Shown here piece after piece: positions 1-7,622 of a DNA stretch of 64,000 nt; position 1 is the first letter of the stretch; every line of letters starts with the position of its first letter. The stretch is taken from the NCBI GenBank assembly GCA_021496925.1, contig CP053915.1:248001-312000 (forward strand), in the 5' to 3' direction. The DNA comes from Acidovorax sp. YS12 (lineage in GTDB: Bacteria > Pseudomonadota > Gammaproteobacteria > Burkholderiales > Burkholderiaceae_C). Below the pieces are notes generated by a model. It worked only from the letters and a program-made list of their open reading frames with translations. It was not told the DNA's origin and ran no database searches. Both the position numbers and the translations under genes were made by a program.

Positions 1-93
1 TACCTGAAGGACGTGCTCACGCGCCTGCCCACGCACCGGGCCAGCCGGATCGAGGAATTGCTGCCGCATCGCTGGCAGAGCCCGAACTCCTGA
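1..93 (+). pseudogene. IS66 family transposase, C-terminal remnant
   Basis: The first 31 codons of the window are open to a TGA at 91-93 and end in a tail containing LTRLPTHRASRIEELLPHRW. I recognise this as the C terminus of IS66-type (TnpC) transposases. The rest lies upstream of the window, so it cannot be told whether that copy is complete. No IS66 right terminal repeat is evident after the stop. The sequence runs straight into a truncated, oppositely oriented IS3-family reading frame, so the two elements appear to have been joined by a nested insertion or deletion. Confidence 0.7.
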
Positions 94-429
94 TCAATGC
101 CTGTGCGACCGGCTGCGGTCAACATGGGATCGCCGGACGCTTACGCCCATGCAGCGCATCAGCCGCTCGACCGTGCAGCGGGCCACGGCAGTGCCTTCGC
201 GTGCCAGTTGCCGCCACACCTTGTCGGCACCGTAGACCTGCATGTTGGTCTGCCAGACGCGCTGAATCTGCGGCATCAGCAACTCGTCGCGTTTGGCGCG
301 GGCGCAGCGCCTGTGAGACTCACGCAGCAGCGCTGCATGGCGCCGGTAGGCCGACGGGGCAACCTGCAACACCTTGCAGAGCGGCTCGACCCCGAAGACA
401 TCGCGGTGCTGGTCGATGAAGGCTCTCAC
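94..429 (-). pseudogene. IS3 family transposase OrfB, truncated
   Basis: This 111-residue frame matches the N-terminal part of an IS3-family OrfB (HTH_21-type region and the segment leading into the integrase core), with motifs such as VYGADKVWRQL and VARCTVERLM. A complete OrfB is about 270-300 residues and carries a DDE catalytic core. Here the frame stops where the IS66 remnant begins, so the catalytic domain is missing and the product should be inactive. It overlaps the end of OrfA by 4 bases in a different frame, the usual IS3 arrangement in which programmed -1 frameshifting makes the OrfAB transposase. Confidence 0.8.
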
Positions 430-749
430 GACTTCAGTCGGCGGTCGAGCTCCGCCTGGGCGAAAAACGCGCTGGCCAGCTTCAGTATCTCGTTGGCCCG
501 GCGCAGCTCCTTGTTCTCGCGCTTGAGCTCCTTCATCCGCTGCGCCTCGCTGCTCGTCACGCCCTCACGGGCTCCCGCATCGACCTCGGCGCGCTTGACC
601 CATTCGTTCAAGGTCTGTGGCACGCAGCCAATCTTGGGCGCGATGGATTCAATGGCCGCCCACAGCGATGGGTACTCCCCGCGCTGCTCCTGCACCATCC
701 TTACCGCGCGCTCGCGCACCTCGGGCGAGAACTTGTTCGACTTGCTCAT
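426..749 (-). CDS. IS3 family transposase OrfA
   Basis: A 107-residue protein with an N-terminal helix-turn-helix (about residues 8-60, containing SPEVRERAVRMV and GCVPQTLNEWVKRAE) and a C-terminal leucine-zipper-like coiled coil (MKELKRENKELRRANEILK, then AFFAQAELDRR). This is the normal IS3 OrfA layout, most like the IS51/IS407 groups. OrfA binds the terminal repeats. The gene looks intact, but its partner OrfB is truncated, so the element should not be autonomous. Confidence in the family is high; the group is a guess. Confidence 0.85.
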   Translation of the reverse strand: MSKSNKFSPEVRERAVRMVQEQRGEYPSLWAAIESIAPKIGCVPQTLNEWVKRAEVDAGAREGVTSSEAQRMKELKRENKELRRANEILKLASAFFAQAELDRRLKS

Positions 750-771
750 GGCTCAATCCTCTCAGAGTGTT

Positions 772-799
772 GAGCCTCCGCGGAAACCGGGGCGGTTCA
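772..799 (-). repeat. Left terminal inverted repeat of the IS3-family element
   Basis: About 28 bases, beginning on the minus strand TGAACCGCCCCGGTTTC, lie 22 bases upstream of the OrfA start. This is where the left inverted repeat of an IS3-family element is expected. The remaining stretch to 993 carries no convincing gene. Confidence 0.6.
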
Positions 800-993
800 G
801 TTCGAGCAGGACTGGCTTGCCAATCAACCACGGCAAGCCAACTCATGAGATCAGCTATGGGATACGGATTCCAGGGGCAAGGTCAATTGCGCTCATGTGA
901 AGTTAAGTCTATTGGCGCTCTTGAGCTCGCTGGCCCACCAACTTCGCATGCCAACGACTGCTGTTGACTGAAAACGGGATTGTTCAGGGCGGA

Positions 994-1752
994 CTACTTA
1001 GGTGCCAGGCGAATGGCACCATCGAGACGGATGACTTCGCCATTGAGCATGTCATTTTCCAGGATGTGTTGCACCAGCTTGGCGTAATCCTCGGGCTTGC
1101 CCAGGCGGCTCGGGAAGGGGACGCCTGCAGCGAGTGCATCCTGTACTTCCTGTGGCATGCCGAACAGCATGGGTGTGCCAAAGATGCCAGGGGCAATCGT
1201 CATGTTACGGATGCCGTTGCGTGCCAGATCGCGGGCGATAGGTAGGGTCATGCCGACCACGCCACCCTTTGAGGCGCTGTAAGCCGCTTGACCAATCTGG
1301 CCGTCATAGGCCGCCACGCTGGCGGTCGAGATCAGCACGCCGCGTTCGCCCGTGGGTTCAGGATCGTTCTTGGCCATGGCCTCGGCAGCCAGCCTGATCA
1401 TGTTGAATGTGCCGATGAGGTTGACGGTGATGGTCTTCTGGAACAGCGCCAGGGCATGCGCGCCGTTTTTGCCGACGGTTTTTTCCGCAGGAGCGATGCC
1501 GGCGCAATTGACCAGACCCATGAGTTTGCCCAGCGAAGTGGCCTTGGTCACGGCGGCTTGGCCGTCCGATTCGCTGCTGACGTCGCATTTCACGAAGGCG
1601 CCGCCGATCTCCTTGGCAACCGCCTCGCCTTTGTCAGCCTGCATGTCGGCAATGACCACAGTACCGCCCAACGCTGCCAATCTGCGTGCAGTGCCCTCGC
1701 CCAGGCCCGATGCGCCGCCCGTGACAATGAATATCTTGCCTTTGATGTCCAT
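994..1752 (-). CDS. SDR-family 3-hydroxyacyl-CoA dehydrogenase-like oxidoreductase
   Basis: A 252-residue short-chain dehydrogenase, probably cytoplasmic and NAD-dependent. Visible are the nucleotide-binding TGGASGLGEG near residue 12, the NCAG strand-end motif near 82, and the catalytic Ser...Tyr-x3-Lys as STAS and YSASK. The length and the C-terminal region (GIFGTPML, ending in GAIRLAPK) fit the HSD17B10 / 3-hydroxy-2-methylbutyryl-CoA dehydrogenase branch of beta-oxidation and isoleucine breakdown. Substrate specificity is inferred from overall resemblance only. It lies downstream of the iron-binding protein gene but is separated from it by a terminator, so it is probably a separate transcript. 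Confidence 0.8.
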   Translation of the reverse strand: MDIKGKIFIVTGGASGLGEGTARRLAALGGTVVIADMQADKGEAVAKEIGGAFVKCDVSSESDGQAAVTKATSLGKLMGLVNCAGIAPAEKTVGKNGAHALALFQKTITVNLIGTFNMIRLAAEAMAKNDPEPTGERGVLISTASVAAYDGQIGQAAYSASKGGVVGMTLPIARDLARNGIRNMTIAPGIFGTPMLFGMPQEVQDALAAGVPFPSRLGKPEDYAKLVQHILENDMLNGEVIRLDGAIRLAPK

Positions 1753-1802
1753 GGATTTGTCTCCTGTAAGTGACGTTGACGTAAACGTAAATTATGCGGC
1801 AC

Positions 1803-1826
1803 AAAAAAGCCCGGCGGTGCCGGGCT
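1803..1826 (-). terminator. Rho-independent terminator after the iron-binding protein gene
   Basis: The inverted repeat agcccggc/gccgggct with a 3-base loop (1808-1826) is followed on the minus strand by six T. It lies about 20 bases past the stop of the 1847-2896 gene and just upstream of the SDR gene. Confidence 0.85.
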
Positions 1827-1846
1827 GTGCATACTGGCCGTGGTTC

Positions 1847-2896
1847 TCAGGGGAGGCCAACGCGGTCAAGCATCTGTTGCACCTTGGTCATGTTCGCGCC
1901 CACGGCGCTGATTGGAATGGTTTCGCTCTTGAATGGCTTGCCGCCCGTCATGGACTTCAGGGCGGGGTTGGCCAGTTCAACGCCTTTGGCTGCCGGCCAT
2001 TCGTTGTTGCCGTTGGCAAAATACTCTTGGGCTTCCGGGCTGGCAAGGTATTCCAGGAGCTTCACGGCATTGGCTTGGTGCTTGGCATGCCTGGCGACCG
2101 CGCCGCCTGCGATGTTCATGTGCGTTCCCCAGGATTGCTGGTTCGGGAAGACGACGGCCACCTTGTTGACCACCGCTGCATCTTCGGGTTTGGTCGAGCG
2201 CATCAGGCGGGCGAAGTAGTAGCTGTTGGTCACGGCGATATCGCATTCGCCTGCGGCCACGGCCTTGATCTGGTCGGTGTCGCCACCCTTTGGTGGACGT
2301 GCCAGGTTGGCATTTAGCCCCTTGAGCCAAGTTTCGGCTTTTTGCTCGCCCATGTGCTCGGTGATGGCTCCGAACAGACTCAGGTTGTAGGGGTGCGAGC
2401 CGGAGCGGATGCATACCTTGCCCTTGTTCTGGGGATCTGCCAGCTTTTCGTAGCTATCTACGTCCGCAGGGTTGACTTTTCCCTTGTTGTAGACGATCAC
2501 GCGTGCGCGGGTGGAGAGGCCGAACCATGCGATGCCGCCGTCTGCCGTGGGCTGTGCGCGCAGGTTCGATGGAATGGCGTTCTCCAGTGCCTGCGAGCGG
2601 ATGGGCTGGAACAGGCCATCCGTTTCACCGCGGTAGAGGCGGGCGGCGTCCACCAGAAGGATCACGTCCGCGGGGGATGCGCTGCCTTCGGCCTTGAGGC
2701 GCGCCAGGATGCCGGCGTCGTCAGCATCTACGCGGTTGATCTTGATGCCCGTGGCCTTGGTGAAGTTGCTGTACAGCGCCTCGTCGGTTGCGTAGTGGCG
2801 TGCCGAATACAGGTTGACGACTTGCTCTTGGGCATGTGCGCTTCCTAGGATAACCAGGGCGCAGGCCGAAAGCAGGGCCTTCTTGAAGGGTTGCAT
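1847..2896 (-). CDS. Fe(3+) ABC transporter periplasmic substrate-binding protein (FutA/FbpA type)
   Basis: A 349-residue protein with an N-terminal signal peptide (about 22 residues, cleavage after SAHA) followed by VNLYSARHYATDEALYSNF, the start typical of class II iron-binding proteins. Further family features are YNKGKVNPADVDSYEKLADP, the GAITEHMG segment and, near residue 220, NSYYFARLM with adjacent tyrosines of the sort that ligate ferric iron. It should capture Fe(III) in the periplasm for an ABC permease. No permease or ATPase gene is next to it, so it is an orphan receptor here. A Fur-box-like palindrome lies about 45 bases upstream of the ATG and a terminator follows the stop. Confidence 0.88.
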   Translation of the reverse strand: MQPFKKALLSACALVILGSAHAQEQVVNLYSARHYATDEALYSNFTKATGIKINRVDADDAGILARLKAEGSASPADVILLVDAARLYRGETDGLFQPIRSQALENAIPSNLRAQPTADGGIAWFGLSTRARVIVYNKGKVNPADVDSYEKLADPQNKGKVCIRSGSHPYNLSLFGAITEHMGEQKAETWLKGLNANLARPPKGGDTDQIKAVAAGECDIAVTNSYYFARLMRSTKPEDAAVVNKVAVVFPNQQSWGTHMNIAGGAVARHAKHQANAVKLLEYLASPEAQEYFANGNNEWPAAKGVELANPALKSMTGGKPFKSETIPISAVGANMTKVQQMLDRVGLP

Positions 2897-2940
2897 GGGC
2901 AGGGGTCTTTCTATGGTGAAAACCCGACAATGATAGGAAA

Positions 2941-2959
2941 AATGCGAATCGCTCGCAAT
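2941..2959 (-). promoter_or_regulatory. Candidate Fur box upstream of the iron-binding protein gene
   Basis: The sequence aatgcgaatcgctcgcaat is a near-palindrome (TGCGA...TCGCA) of Fur-box length. A second Fur-like core, acaatgatagg (2928-2938), lies closer to the gene. Both are within 65 bases of the ATG at 2896, so iron-repressed expression is likely. The match was judged by eye. Confidence 0.45.
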
Positions 2960-2984
2960 GAAATGCCCTGCGTGACAAATAAAA

Positions 2985-3013
2985 AACCCATCTCACAAAA
3001 AGTGAGATGGGTT
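2985..3013 (-). terminator. Terminator after the tRNA-Asn pair
   Basis: A perfect stem cccatctcac/gtgagatggg with an A5 loop is flanked by A-rich sequence on one side and TTTT on the other. It lies 6 bases beyond the CCA end of the second tRNA in transcription order. It could also act on the opposite strand. Confidence 0.8.
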
Positions 3014-3018
3014 TTAAG

Positions 3019-3094
3019 TGGCTCCTCGACCTGGGCTCGAACCAGGGACCTACGGATTAACAGTCCGGCGCTCTACCGACTGAGCTATCGAGGA
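3019..3094 (-). tRNA. tRNA-Asn (GTT), downstream copy
   Basis: Read on the minus strand, 76 bases fold as a standard cloverleaf: the acceptor begins TCCTCGA and pairs with the 3' strand, the D arm is AGCTCAGTCGGTAGAGC, the anticodon loop CTGTTAA gives anticodon GTT, the T arm contains GGTTCGAGCC, and CCA is encoded. It is identical to the copy 51 bases upstream. Confidence 0.97.
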
Positions 3095-3145
3095 AAATAT
3101 CGGTATTCGTCAATGCACCTGTGCAATTGCAGATGCTGCAAATTT

Positions 3146-3221
3146 TGGCTCCTCGACCTGGGCTCGAACCAGGGACCTACGGATTAACAGTCCGGCGCTC
3201 TACCGACTGAGCTATCGAGGA
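3146..3221 (-). tRNA. tRNA-Asn (GTT), upstream copy
   Basis: Second copy, identical over 76 bases to 3019-3094, with the same anticodon GTT and encoded CCA. The 51-base spacer has no terminator, so both are probably processed from one transcript that ends at the 2985-3013 hairpin. No integrase gene or tRNA fragment was seen that would suggest use as an attachment site. Confidence 0.97.
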
Positions 3222-3277
3222 ACAAGACTTAGATTATATACACAAAAATATTGCTGTCTCAGGAAAAGTGCGTGGCC

Positions 3278-3700
3278 TCATCCAGGTTCCGGACGGAACC
3301 ATAGCCAAGTCAACACGCTGCCCATGCAAAGAAGGGCCACCGCCCGGGCCCACGCGGGCGCCGACGTGAGCAGCAAAACCATGGCGCATAGGGCCATCAT
3401 GCCCGTGGCGCTCCACTTCGCGCGGCGGCTGACGCGGCCGCCTTGGGCCCAATCGCGCAGCATGCTACCGAACAAAGGGTGCGTCCACAGCCAGGCATGA
3501 ATACGTGGCGAACCGCGTGCGGCCGCCCAGCCTGCCATCAGAATGAATACGGTGGTTGGCAGTCCCGGCAGGAAGATGCCGATGACGCCCAATGCCAAGC
3601 ACAGCAGGGCGAAGAACAGGTACAGCCAGCGCACGACGACCGATGCCGACAGGCTTGTGGCAGGGGGCTCTGGCTGCGGGGGCGCGAGAGGGGTGTCCAT
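3278..3700 (-). CDS. DUF454 (YbaN-like) inner membrane protein
   Basis: A 140-residue protein with a proline-rich cytoplasmic leader, then hydrophobic segments at about residues 25-48, 48-62 and a pair near 95-132. The family signature GVIGIFLPGLPTTVFILMA, followed by SPRIHAWLWTHPLFG, is clear and matches DUF454/YbaN. The molecular function of the family is unknown. It is divergent from the deformylase gene and separated from it by about 75 bases that must hold both promoters. Confidence 0.85.
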   Translation of the reverse strand: MDTPLAPPQPEPPATSLSASVVVRWLYLFFALLCLALGVIGIFLPGLPTTVFILMAGWAAARGSPRIHAWLWTHPLFGSMLRDWAQGGRVSRRAKWSATGMMALCAMVLLLTSAPAWARAVALLCMGSVLTWLWFRPEPG

Positions 3701-3774
3701 GGGCGGGATTGTGCATCCAGGTATTGGTGGCTGGGCTAAACCGGTATGCTGAATGCTGTCTTTGCCGTACCACT

Positions 3775-4314
3775 ATGACTGTTCACACGATTTTGAAAAT
3801 GGGGGATTCGCGCCTGCTGCGCGTGGCCCAGCCTGTCACGGCTTTCGATACCACTGCGTTGCATGGTTTGGTGCGTGACATGCTCGACACCATGCGTGCG
3901 GCGAATGGGGCCGGATTGGCCGCGCCACAGATCGGGGTGGACTTGCAGCTGGTGGTGTTCGGCGCGCCACGGCCCAATCCGCGCTACCCTGGCCGGCCCC
4001 TGGTACCACCCACGGTACTGGCCAATCCAGTGATCACGCCGCTGGGGGCTGAGGAGGAGTCGGATTGGGAAGGGTGCCTGTCCGTTCCCGGCTTGCGTGG
4101 CTGGGTGCCCCGCTGGACGCGCATTCGCTACCAGGGCTTCGATCCCTATGGCGATCCCATCGACCGGGTGGTGGACGGATTCCATGCCCGTGTGGTGCAA
4201 CATGAGTGCGACCATTTGCAAGGCGTGCTCTACCCCATGCGGGTGCGGGACTTCGCGCGCTTTGGCTTCACCGAGGTGCTTTTTCCTGACGGAAGCATGG
4301 CTGAAGACGATTGA
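3775..4314 (+). CDS. def: Peptide deformylase
   Basis: A 179-residue metalloenzyme that removes the N-formyl group from nascent proteins at the ribosome. All three family motifs are present: GAGLAAPQIG (about residues 43-52), EGCLSVPG with the metal-binding Cys (about 100-107), and HECDHLQG (about 142-149) with the two His ligands and catalytic Glu. The ATG at 3775 was chosen because the protein then starts directly with the usual ILKMGDSRLLRVAQPV segment; an upstream in-frame extension encodes unrelated sequence. It stands alone, not in the common def-fmt pair, and may be one of several deformylases in the genome. Confidence 0.95.
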   Translation: MTVHTILKMGDSRLLRVAQPVTAFDTTALHGLVRDMLDTMRAANGAGLAAPQIGVDLQLVVFGAPRPNPRYPGRPLVPPTVLANPVITPLGAEEESDWEGCLSVPGLRGWVPRWTRIRYQGFDPYGDPIDRVVDGFHARVVQHECDHLQGVLYPMRVRDFARFGFTEVLFPDGSMAEDD

Positions 4315-4398
4315 CCAATGCACCGTCCAGCGGCAAAAGCCTTTACTTTTGCGCTCTCCTGGCGGACGATTCGACCATGACACCCGCAGGAGCAAGCC

Positions 4399-4671
4399 AT
4401 GGCTGTCGAATCAATCAGCTTCACCACCACCAGCGCGCAGTCCGTACCCCAGTCCGCCGCAGAGCGTGAGAACCCGCGGCGCGCGGGGTCTTCGCCGCAA
4501 CAGGCGCCTGAGTCTTCGCAGTCATCGACCGTGCGCATCAGCCAGCAGGCGCAGGAGTTGGCCGCCCGCGATGCCGAGCGTGTCGATTCCGCCCGCATGC
4601 AGGAGCAGGAAGCGGTTCAGCAGATGGCATTGCTCAATGGGCAAGTGCGCCGCGCCTATGGCGCGGACTGA
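4399..4671 (+). CDS. Small hypothetical protein, Gln/Ser-rich
   Basis: A 90-residue, soluble-looking protein with a good ribosome site (AGGAG about 8 bases upstream). The first 45 residues are low-complexity (Ser, Gln, Pro, Thr). The second half is predicted helical and contains VRISQQAQELAARD, then a Gln/Glu-rich stretch ending in RRAYGAD. No catalytic motif or membrane segment is visible and I do not recognise a family. The stop is 17 bases before the start of the next small gene, in the same direction, so the two are probably co-transcribed. Confidence 0.6.
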   Translation: MAVESISFTTTSAQSVPQSAAERENPRRAGSSPQQAPESSQSSTVRISQQAQELAARDAERVDSARMQEQEAVQQMALLNGQVRRAYGAD

Positions 4672-4688
4672 TCCAGGGAGGCATCACC

Positions 4689-5024
4689 ATGGCCGTTGCC
4701 ATTGCTCCCCTTGCTGCTGCACGCCCCTCCTATCAGTTGCAGTCGGCCCAGCGCGAAGCGCGGCAGGCGGAACAGACGGCGCAAAACCTGCGCCGCCAGG
4801 CCGATGAGGCCCAGCGCAGCGCGGATCAGGAGCAGGATCGCGCCGACGGGCTGCAAGTGCAGGCCGATGATGCATCCACGCGCTGGGACAGTGCGCGCAG
4901 CGCCTTGAATACCGTCCAGGCCAGCACCAGTGATGCGGTGCGTTTGCGCCCGGCGCCAGCGCAGGCGCCTTTCATGAACACATCCGGCCATGCGACTGGG
5001 GTGCTGCTGAACGTTCTGGCCTGA
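4689..5024 (+). CDS. Small hypothetical coiled-coil protein
   Basis: A 111-residue protein with a strong ribosome site (GGGAGG, 7 bases from the ATG). After a short alanine-rich start, residues about 18-75 form one long predicted amphipathic helix (repeating REARQAEQTAQNLRRQADEA-like heptads). A Pro/Ala linker follows, then a hydrophobic tail (HATGVLLNVLA). There is no transmembrane segment or known motif. It ends 5 bases before the convergent glnD stop. Together with the preceding gene it forms an unexplained two-gene unit. Confidence 0.6.
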   Translation: MAVAIAPLAAARPSYQLQSAQREARQAEQTAQNLRRQADEAQRSADQEQDRADGLQVQADDASTRWDSARSALNTVQASTSDAVRLRPAPAQAPFMNTSGHATGVLLNVLA

Positions 5025-5029
5025 AGGCG

Positions 5030-7615
5030 TCAAGCCTGCACGGCCAGCGCCTGTAGCAGTTCGGTTTCGATCTGGATCTGGCGCGCGCTGCTTTGCAGCT
5101 CCGGGCCCTGGATCAGGAAGCTGTCCTCTACCCGCTCCCCCAGTGTGCTCACCTTGGCCAGTTGCACGCTTAACTGGTGCCGCGCCAGGATGCGGGCCAC
5201 GAGGTAGAGCAGGCCCGTGCGGTCGGTGGCGGAGATGGTCAGTACCCAGCGCTGGGCCTTTTCGTCGGGCCGCAGCGAAACGCGCGGCGCCACAGGGAAA
5301 CTCTGCACGCGCCGCGACATGCGCTTGCGCCGCGGCTCGGGCAGCGGCGCGTCCGAAGCCAGGGCCTGGGCCAGGTCGTTCTCGACCATGTGCGTGAGTT
5401 CCCGGTAGTGGTTCGGCATCGACGGCGTGATGACCTGGAAGGTGTCCAGCGCGTAGCCGTTGGTGGTGGTGTGGATGCGTGCGTCCAGAATGGAAAACCC
5501 CGCGCGGTCGAAGTAGCCGCAAATGCGCGCGAACAGGTCGGCTTGGTCCGGCGCGTAGACCAGCACTTCCAGGCCCTCGCCCGCCAGCGACAGGCGCGCA
5601 CGCACGATGGGTGCCGGTGCACCGACATGACGCGACAGGTGCCGCGTGTGCCATGCGATGTCGGGCGCTTCGTGGCGCATGAAATAGCTCAGGTCGAGTG
5701 TTTCCCACAGCCGCTTGTGGGCCTCGTGCGGCAGTGCGCTCAGGGCCAGCAGGATCAGGGCTTCGCGCTTGCGCGCCTCGATCTCGGCCGCCGCATCGGG
5801 GGCCCTGCCGCCCAGCACGCGCAGCGTGGCGCGGTACAGGTCTTCCAGCAGCTTGCCTTTCCAGGCGTTCCAGACTTTCGGAGAGGTGCCGCGAATGTCG
5901 GCCACGGTGAGCAGGTACAGCGCCGTCAGGTTGCGCTCGTTGCCCACGCGGCGCGCGAAGGCGGCGATCACGTCGGGGTCGGAGAGGTCCTGTTTCTGCG
6001 CCACCTGGCTCATGGTCAGGTGCTCTCGTACCAGGAATTCGGCGAGCCGGGCGTCTTCGCCGGCCACGCCGTGCTGGCGGCAGAAGCGCCGCACCTCGAC
6101 TGCGCCGATTTCCGAATGGTCGCCGCCCCGGCCCTTGCCGATGTCGTGGAACAGCGCGGCAAGGTACAGCAGCCATGGCTTGTCCCAGCCGCCCGCGAGC
6201 TGCGAGCAGAACGGGTACTCGTGCGCGTGCTCGGCCATGAAGAAGCGCCGCATGTTGCGCAGCACCATCAGGATGTGCTGGTCCACAGTGTAGACGTGGA
6301 ACAGGTCATGCTGCATTTGCCCGACGATGCGCCGGAACGGCCAGAGGTAGCGCCCCAGCACCGAGGTCTGGTTCATCAGCCGCATGGTGCGGGTGATGCC
6401 CTCGGGCTGCTGCAGGATCTGCAGGAAGCACGCACGGTTGGCCGGGTCGCGGCGGAAGGCGCCGTCCATCACGCCGCGCGTGTTGTAGAGCGCGCGCAGC
6501 GTGCGTGCCGACAGGTCCTTCAGGCCCGGCGTGCGCTCGTAGAGCAGAAAGGTTTCCAGGATGGCCTGCGGCGCGCGCTGGTACAGGTCGTCGCTGGCCA
6601 CCTCGATCAGTCCGCCCTTGTCGAAGAAGTGCGCATTGATCGGGCGCAGCTCCTGCGTCGAGGGGGCCAGGCGCGCGGCGATGCCCTGCAGCAGGATCTG
6701 GCTCAGCTGCGTCACCGCCTTGGCGGCCCAGTAGTAGCGGCGCATGAGCGCCTCGCTGGCGCGCATCTGCAGGCGCTTGCCGTCCGGCGTGAAGCTCGAC
6801 TGGTAGCCGAACGATTCGGCGACGGCCGTCTGCAGATCGAACACCAGGCGGTCTTCGTGCCGGCCAGCCAGGGCGTGCAGGCGTGCCCGGATGAGAAACA
6901 GCAGGGCTTCGTTGCGCTCGATCTGGCGCAGCTCGAACGGCGTGGCCAAGCCGTTGGCGGCCAGTTCGCGCCAGCTCTTGCCCAGGCCTGCCGCCTGGGC
7001 CACCCAGAGCACGATGTGCAGGTCGCGCAGGCCGCCGGGGGATTCCTTGCAGTTGGGCTCCAGCGCGTAGGGGGTGTTCTCGTACTTGGTGTGGCGCTGG
7101 TTCATCTCCAGCGTCTTGGCCACCAGGAAGGCCTGCGGGTCGAGCTGGGCGTTGAAGTCGGTGCGCATGCGCTGGAACAGTGCGCCGTCGCCCGCCACCA
7201 GCCGGGCTTCGAGCAGCGCGGTCTGCACCGTGACATCCTTGGCCGACTCGGCCAGGCATTCGGGCACGGTGCGCACGCTGGAGCCGATTTCCAGCCCCGC
7301 GTCCCAGCAGTGGCCAATGAAGGCCGCGATGCGTTCGCGCAGCGGCTCGTCGGCCTCCTCGGGCAGCAGCACTAGGACATCGACGTCGGAATAGGGAAAA
7401 AGCTGCGCCCTGCCATAGCCGCCCACGGCAACCAGGGCCAGCGTGCCGGGCAGTCCGGCGCGCTGCCACAGGCATTGCAGCAACTGGTCGGCCAGCAGCG
7501 AGAGCTGGCGCAACAACCGCCGGGCGCTGCGGGTGGAGCGGCCCTGGGTCAGGGAGGCCACGAGCGCCGCCTTGTCGCTGCGGTAGCGGCTGCGCAGGGG
7601 CTCCAGCGTATTCAT
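5030..7615 (-). CDS. glnD: [Protein-PII] uridylyltransferase / uridylyl-removing enzyme
   Basis: An 861-residue cytoplasmic sensor of glutamine that uridylylates PII proteins under nitrogen limitation and removes the group under nitrogen excess. Domain order is the standard one: nucleotidyltransferase with GGYGRAQLFPYSDVDVLVLL (about residues 64-83), the helical GlnD linker, an HD hydrolase domain with FHDIGKGRGGDHSE (about 490-503), and two C-terminal ACT domains (about 675-750 and 785-855). Length is normal and no motif is missing. It lies 8 bases downstream of map in the same direction, a common betaproteobacterial pairing. Confidence 0.96.
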   Translation of the reverse strand: MNTLEPLRSRYRSDKAALVASLTQGRSTRSARRLLRQLSLLADQLLQCLWQRAGLPGTLALVAVGGYGRAQLFPYSDVDVLVLLPEEADEPLRERIAAFIGHCWDAGLEIGSSVRTVPECLAESAKDVTVQTALLEARLVAGDGALFQRMRTDFNAQLDPQAFLVAKTLEMNQRHTKYENTPYALEPNCKESPGGLRDLHIVLWVAQAAGLGKSWRELAANGLATPFELRQIERNEALLFLIRARLHALAGRHEDRLVFDLQTAVAESFGYQSSFTPDGKRLQMRASEALMRRYYWAAKAVTQLSQILLQGIAARLAPSTQELRPINAHFFDKGGLIEVASDDLYQRAPQAILETFLLYERTPGLKDLSARTLRALYNTRGVMDGAFRRDPANRACFLQILQQPEGITRTMRLMNQTSVLGRYLWPFRRIVGQMQHDLFHVYTVDQHILMVLRNMRRFFMAEHAHEYPFCSQLAGGWDKPWLLYLAALFHDIGKGRGGDHSEIGAVEVRRFCRQHGVAGEDARLAEFLVREHLTMSQVAQKQDLSDPDVIAAFARRVGNERNLTALYLLTVADIRGTSPKVWNAWKGKLLEDLYRATLRVLGGRAPDAAAEIEARKREALILLALSALPHEAHKRLWETLDLSYFMRHEAPDIAWHTRHLSRHVGAPAPIVRARLSLAGEGLEVLVYAPDQADLFARICGYFDRAGFSILDARIHTTTNGYALDTFQVITPSMPNHYRELTHMVENDLAQALASDAPLPEPRRKRMSRRVQSFPVAPRVSLRPDEKAQRWVLTISATDRTGLLYLVARILARHQLSVQLAKVSTLGERVEDSFLIQGPELQSSARQIQIETELLQALAVQA

Positions 7616-7622
7616 GGGCTGT

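Larger units (their letters stand above)
94..799 (-). mobile_element. Truncated IS3-family insertion sequence
   Basis: The span covers OrfA, the broken OrfB and the outer terminal repeat. On the minus strand the element begins with TGAACCGCCCCGG at 799 reading downward, a typical IS51-like left end. The opposite end has been lost at the junction with the IS66 remnant near position 93. No target duplication can be tested because one end is missing. Confidence 0.7.

Noticed and set aside
97..900. A 267-codon plus-strand open frame over the IS3 remnant
   Set aside because: It is antisense to OrfA and OrfB, whose family motifs are unmistakable. It also crosses the IS end.
3019..3221. The tandem tRNA-Asn genes as an integration hotspot
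   Set aside because: Both copies are full length and no integrase, direct repeat or foreign segment flanks them. Simple duplication explains them.
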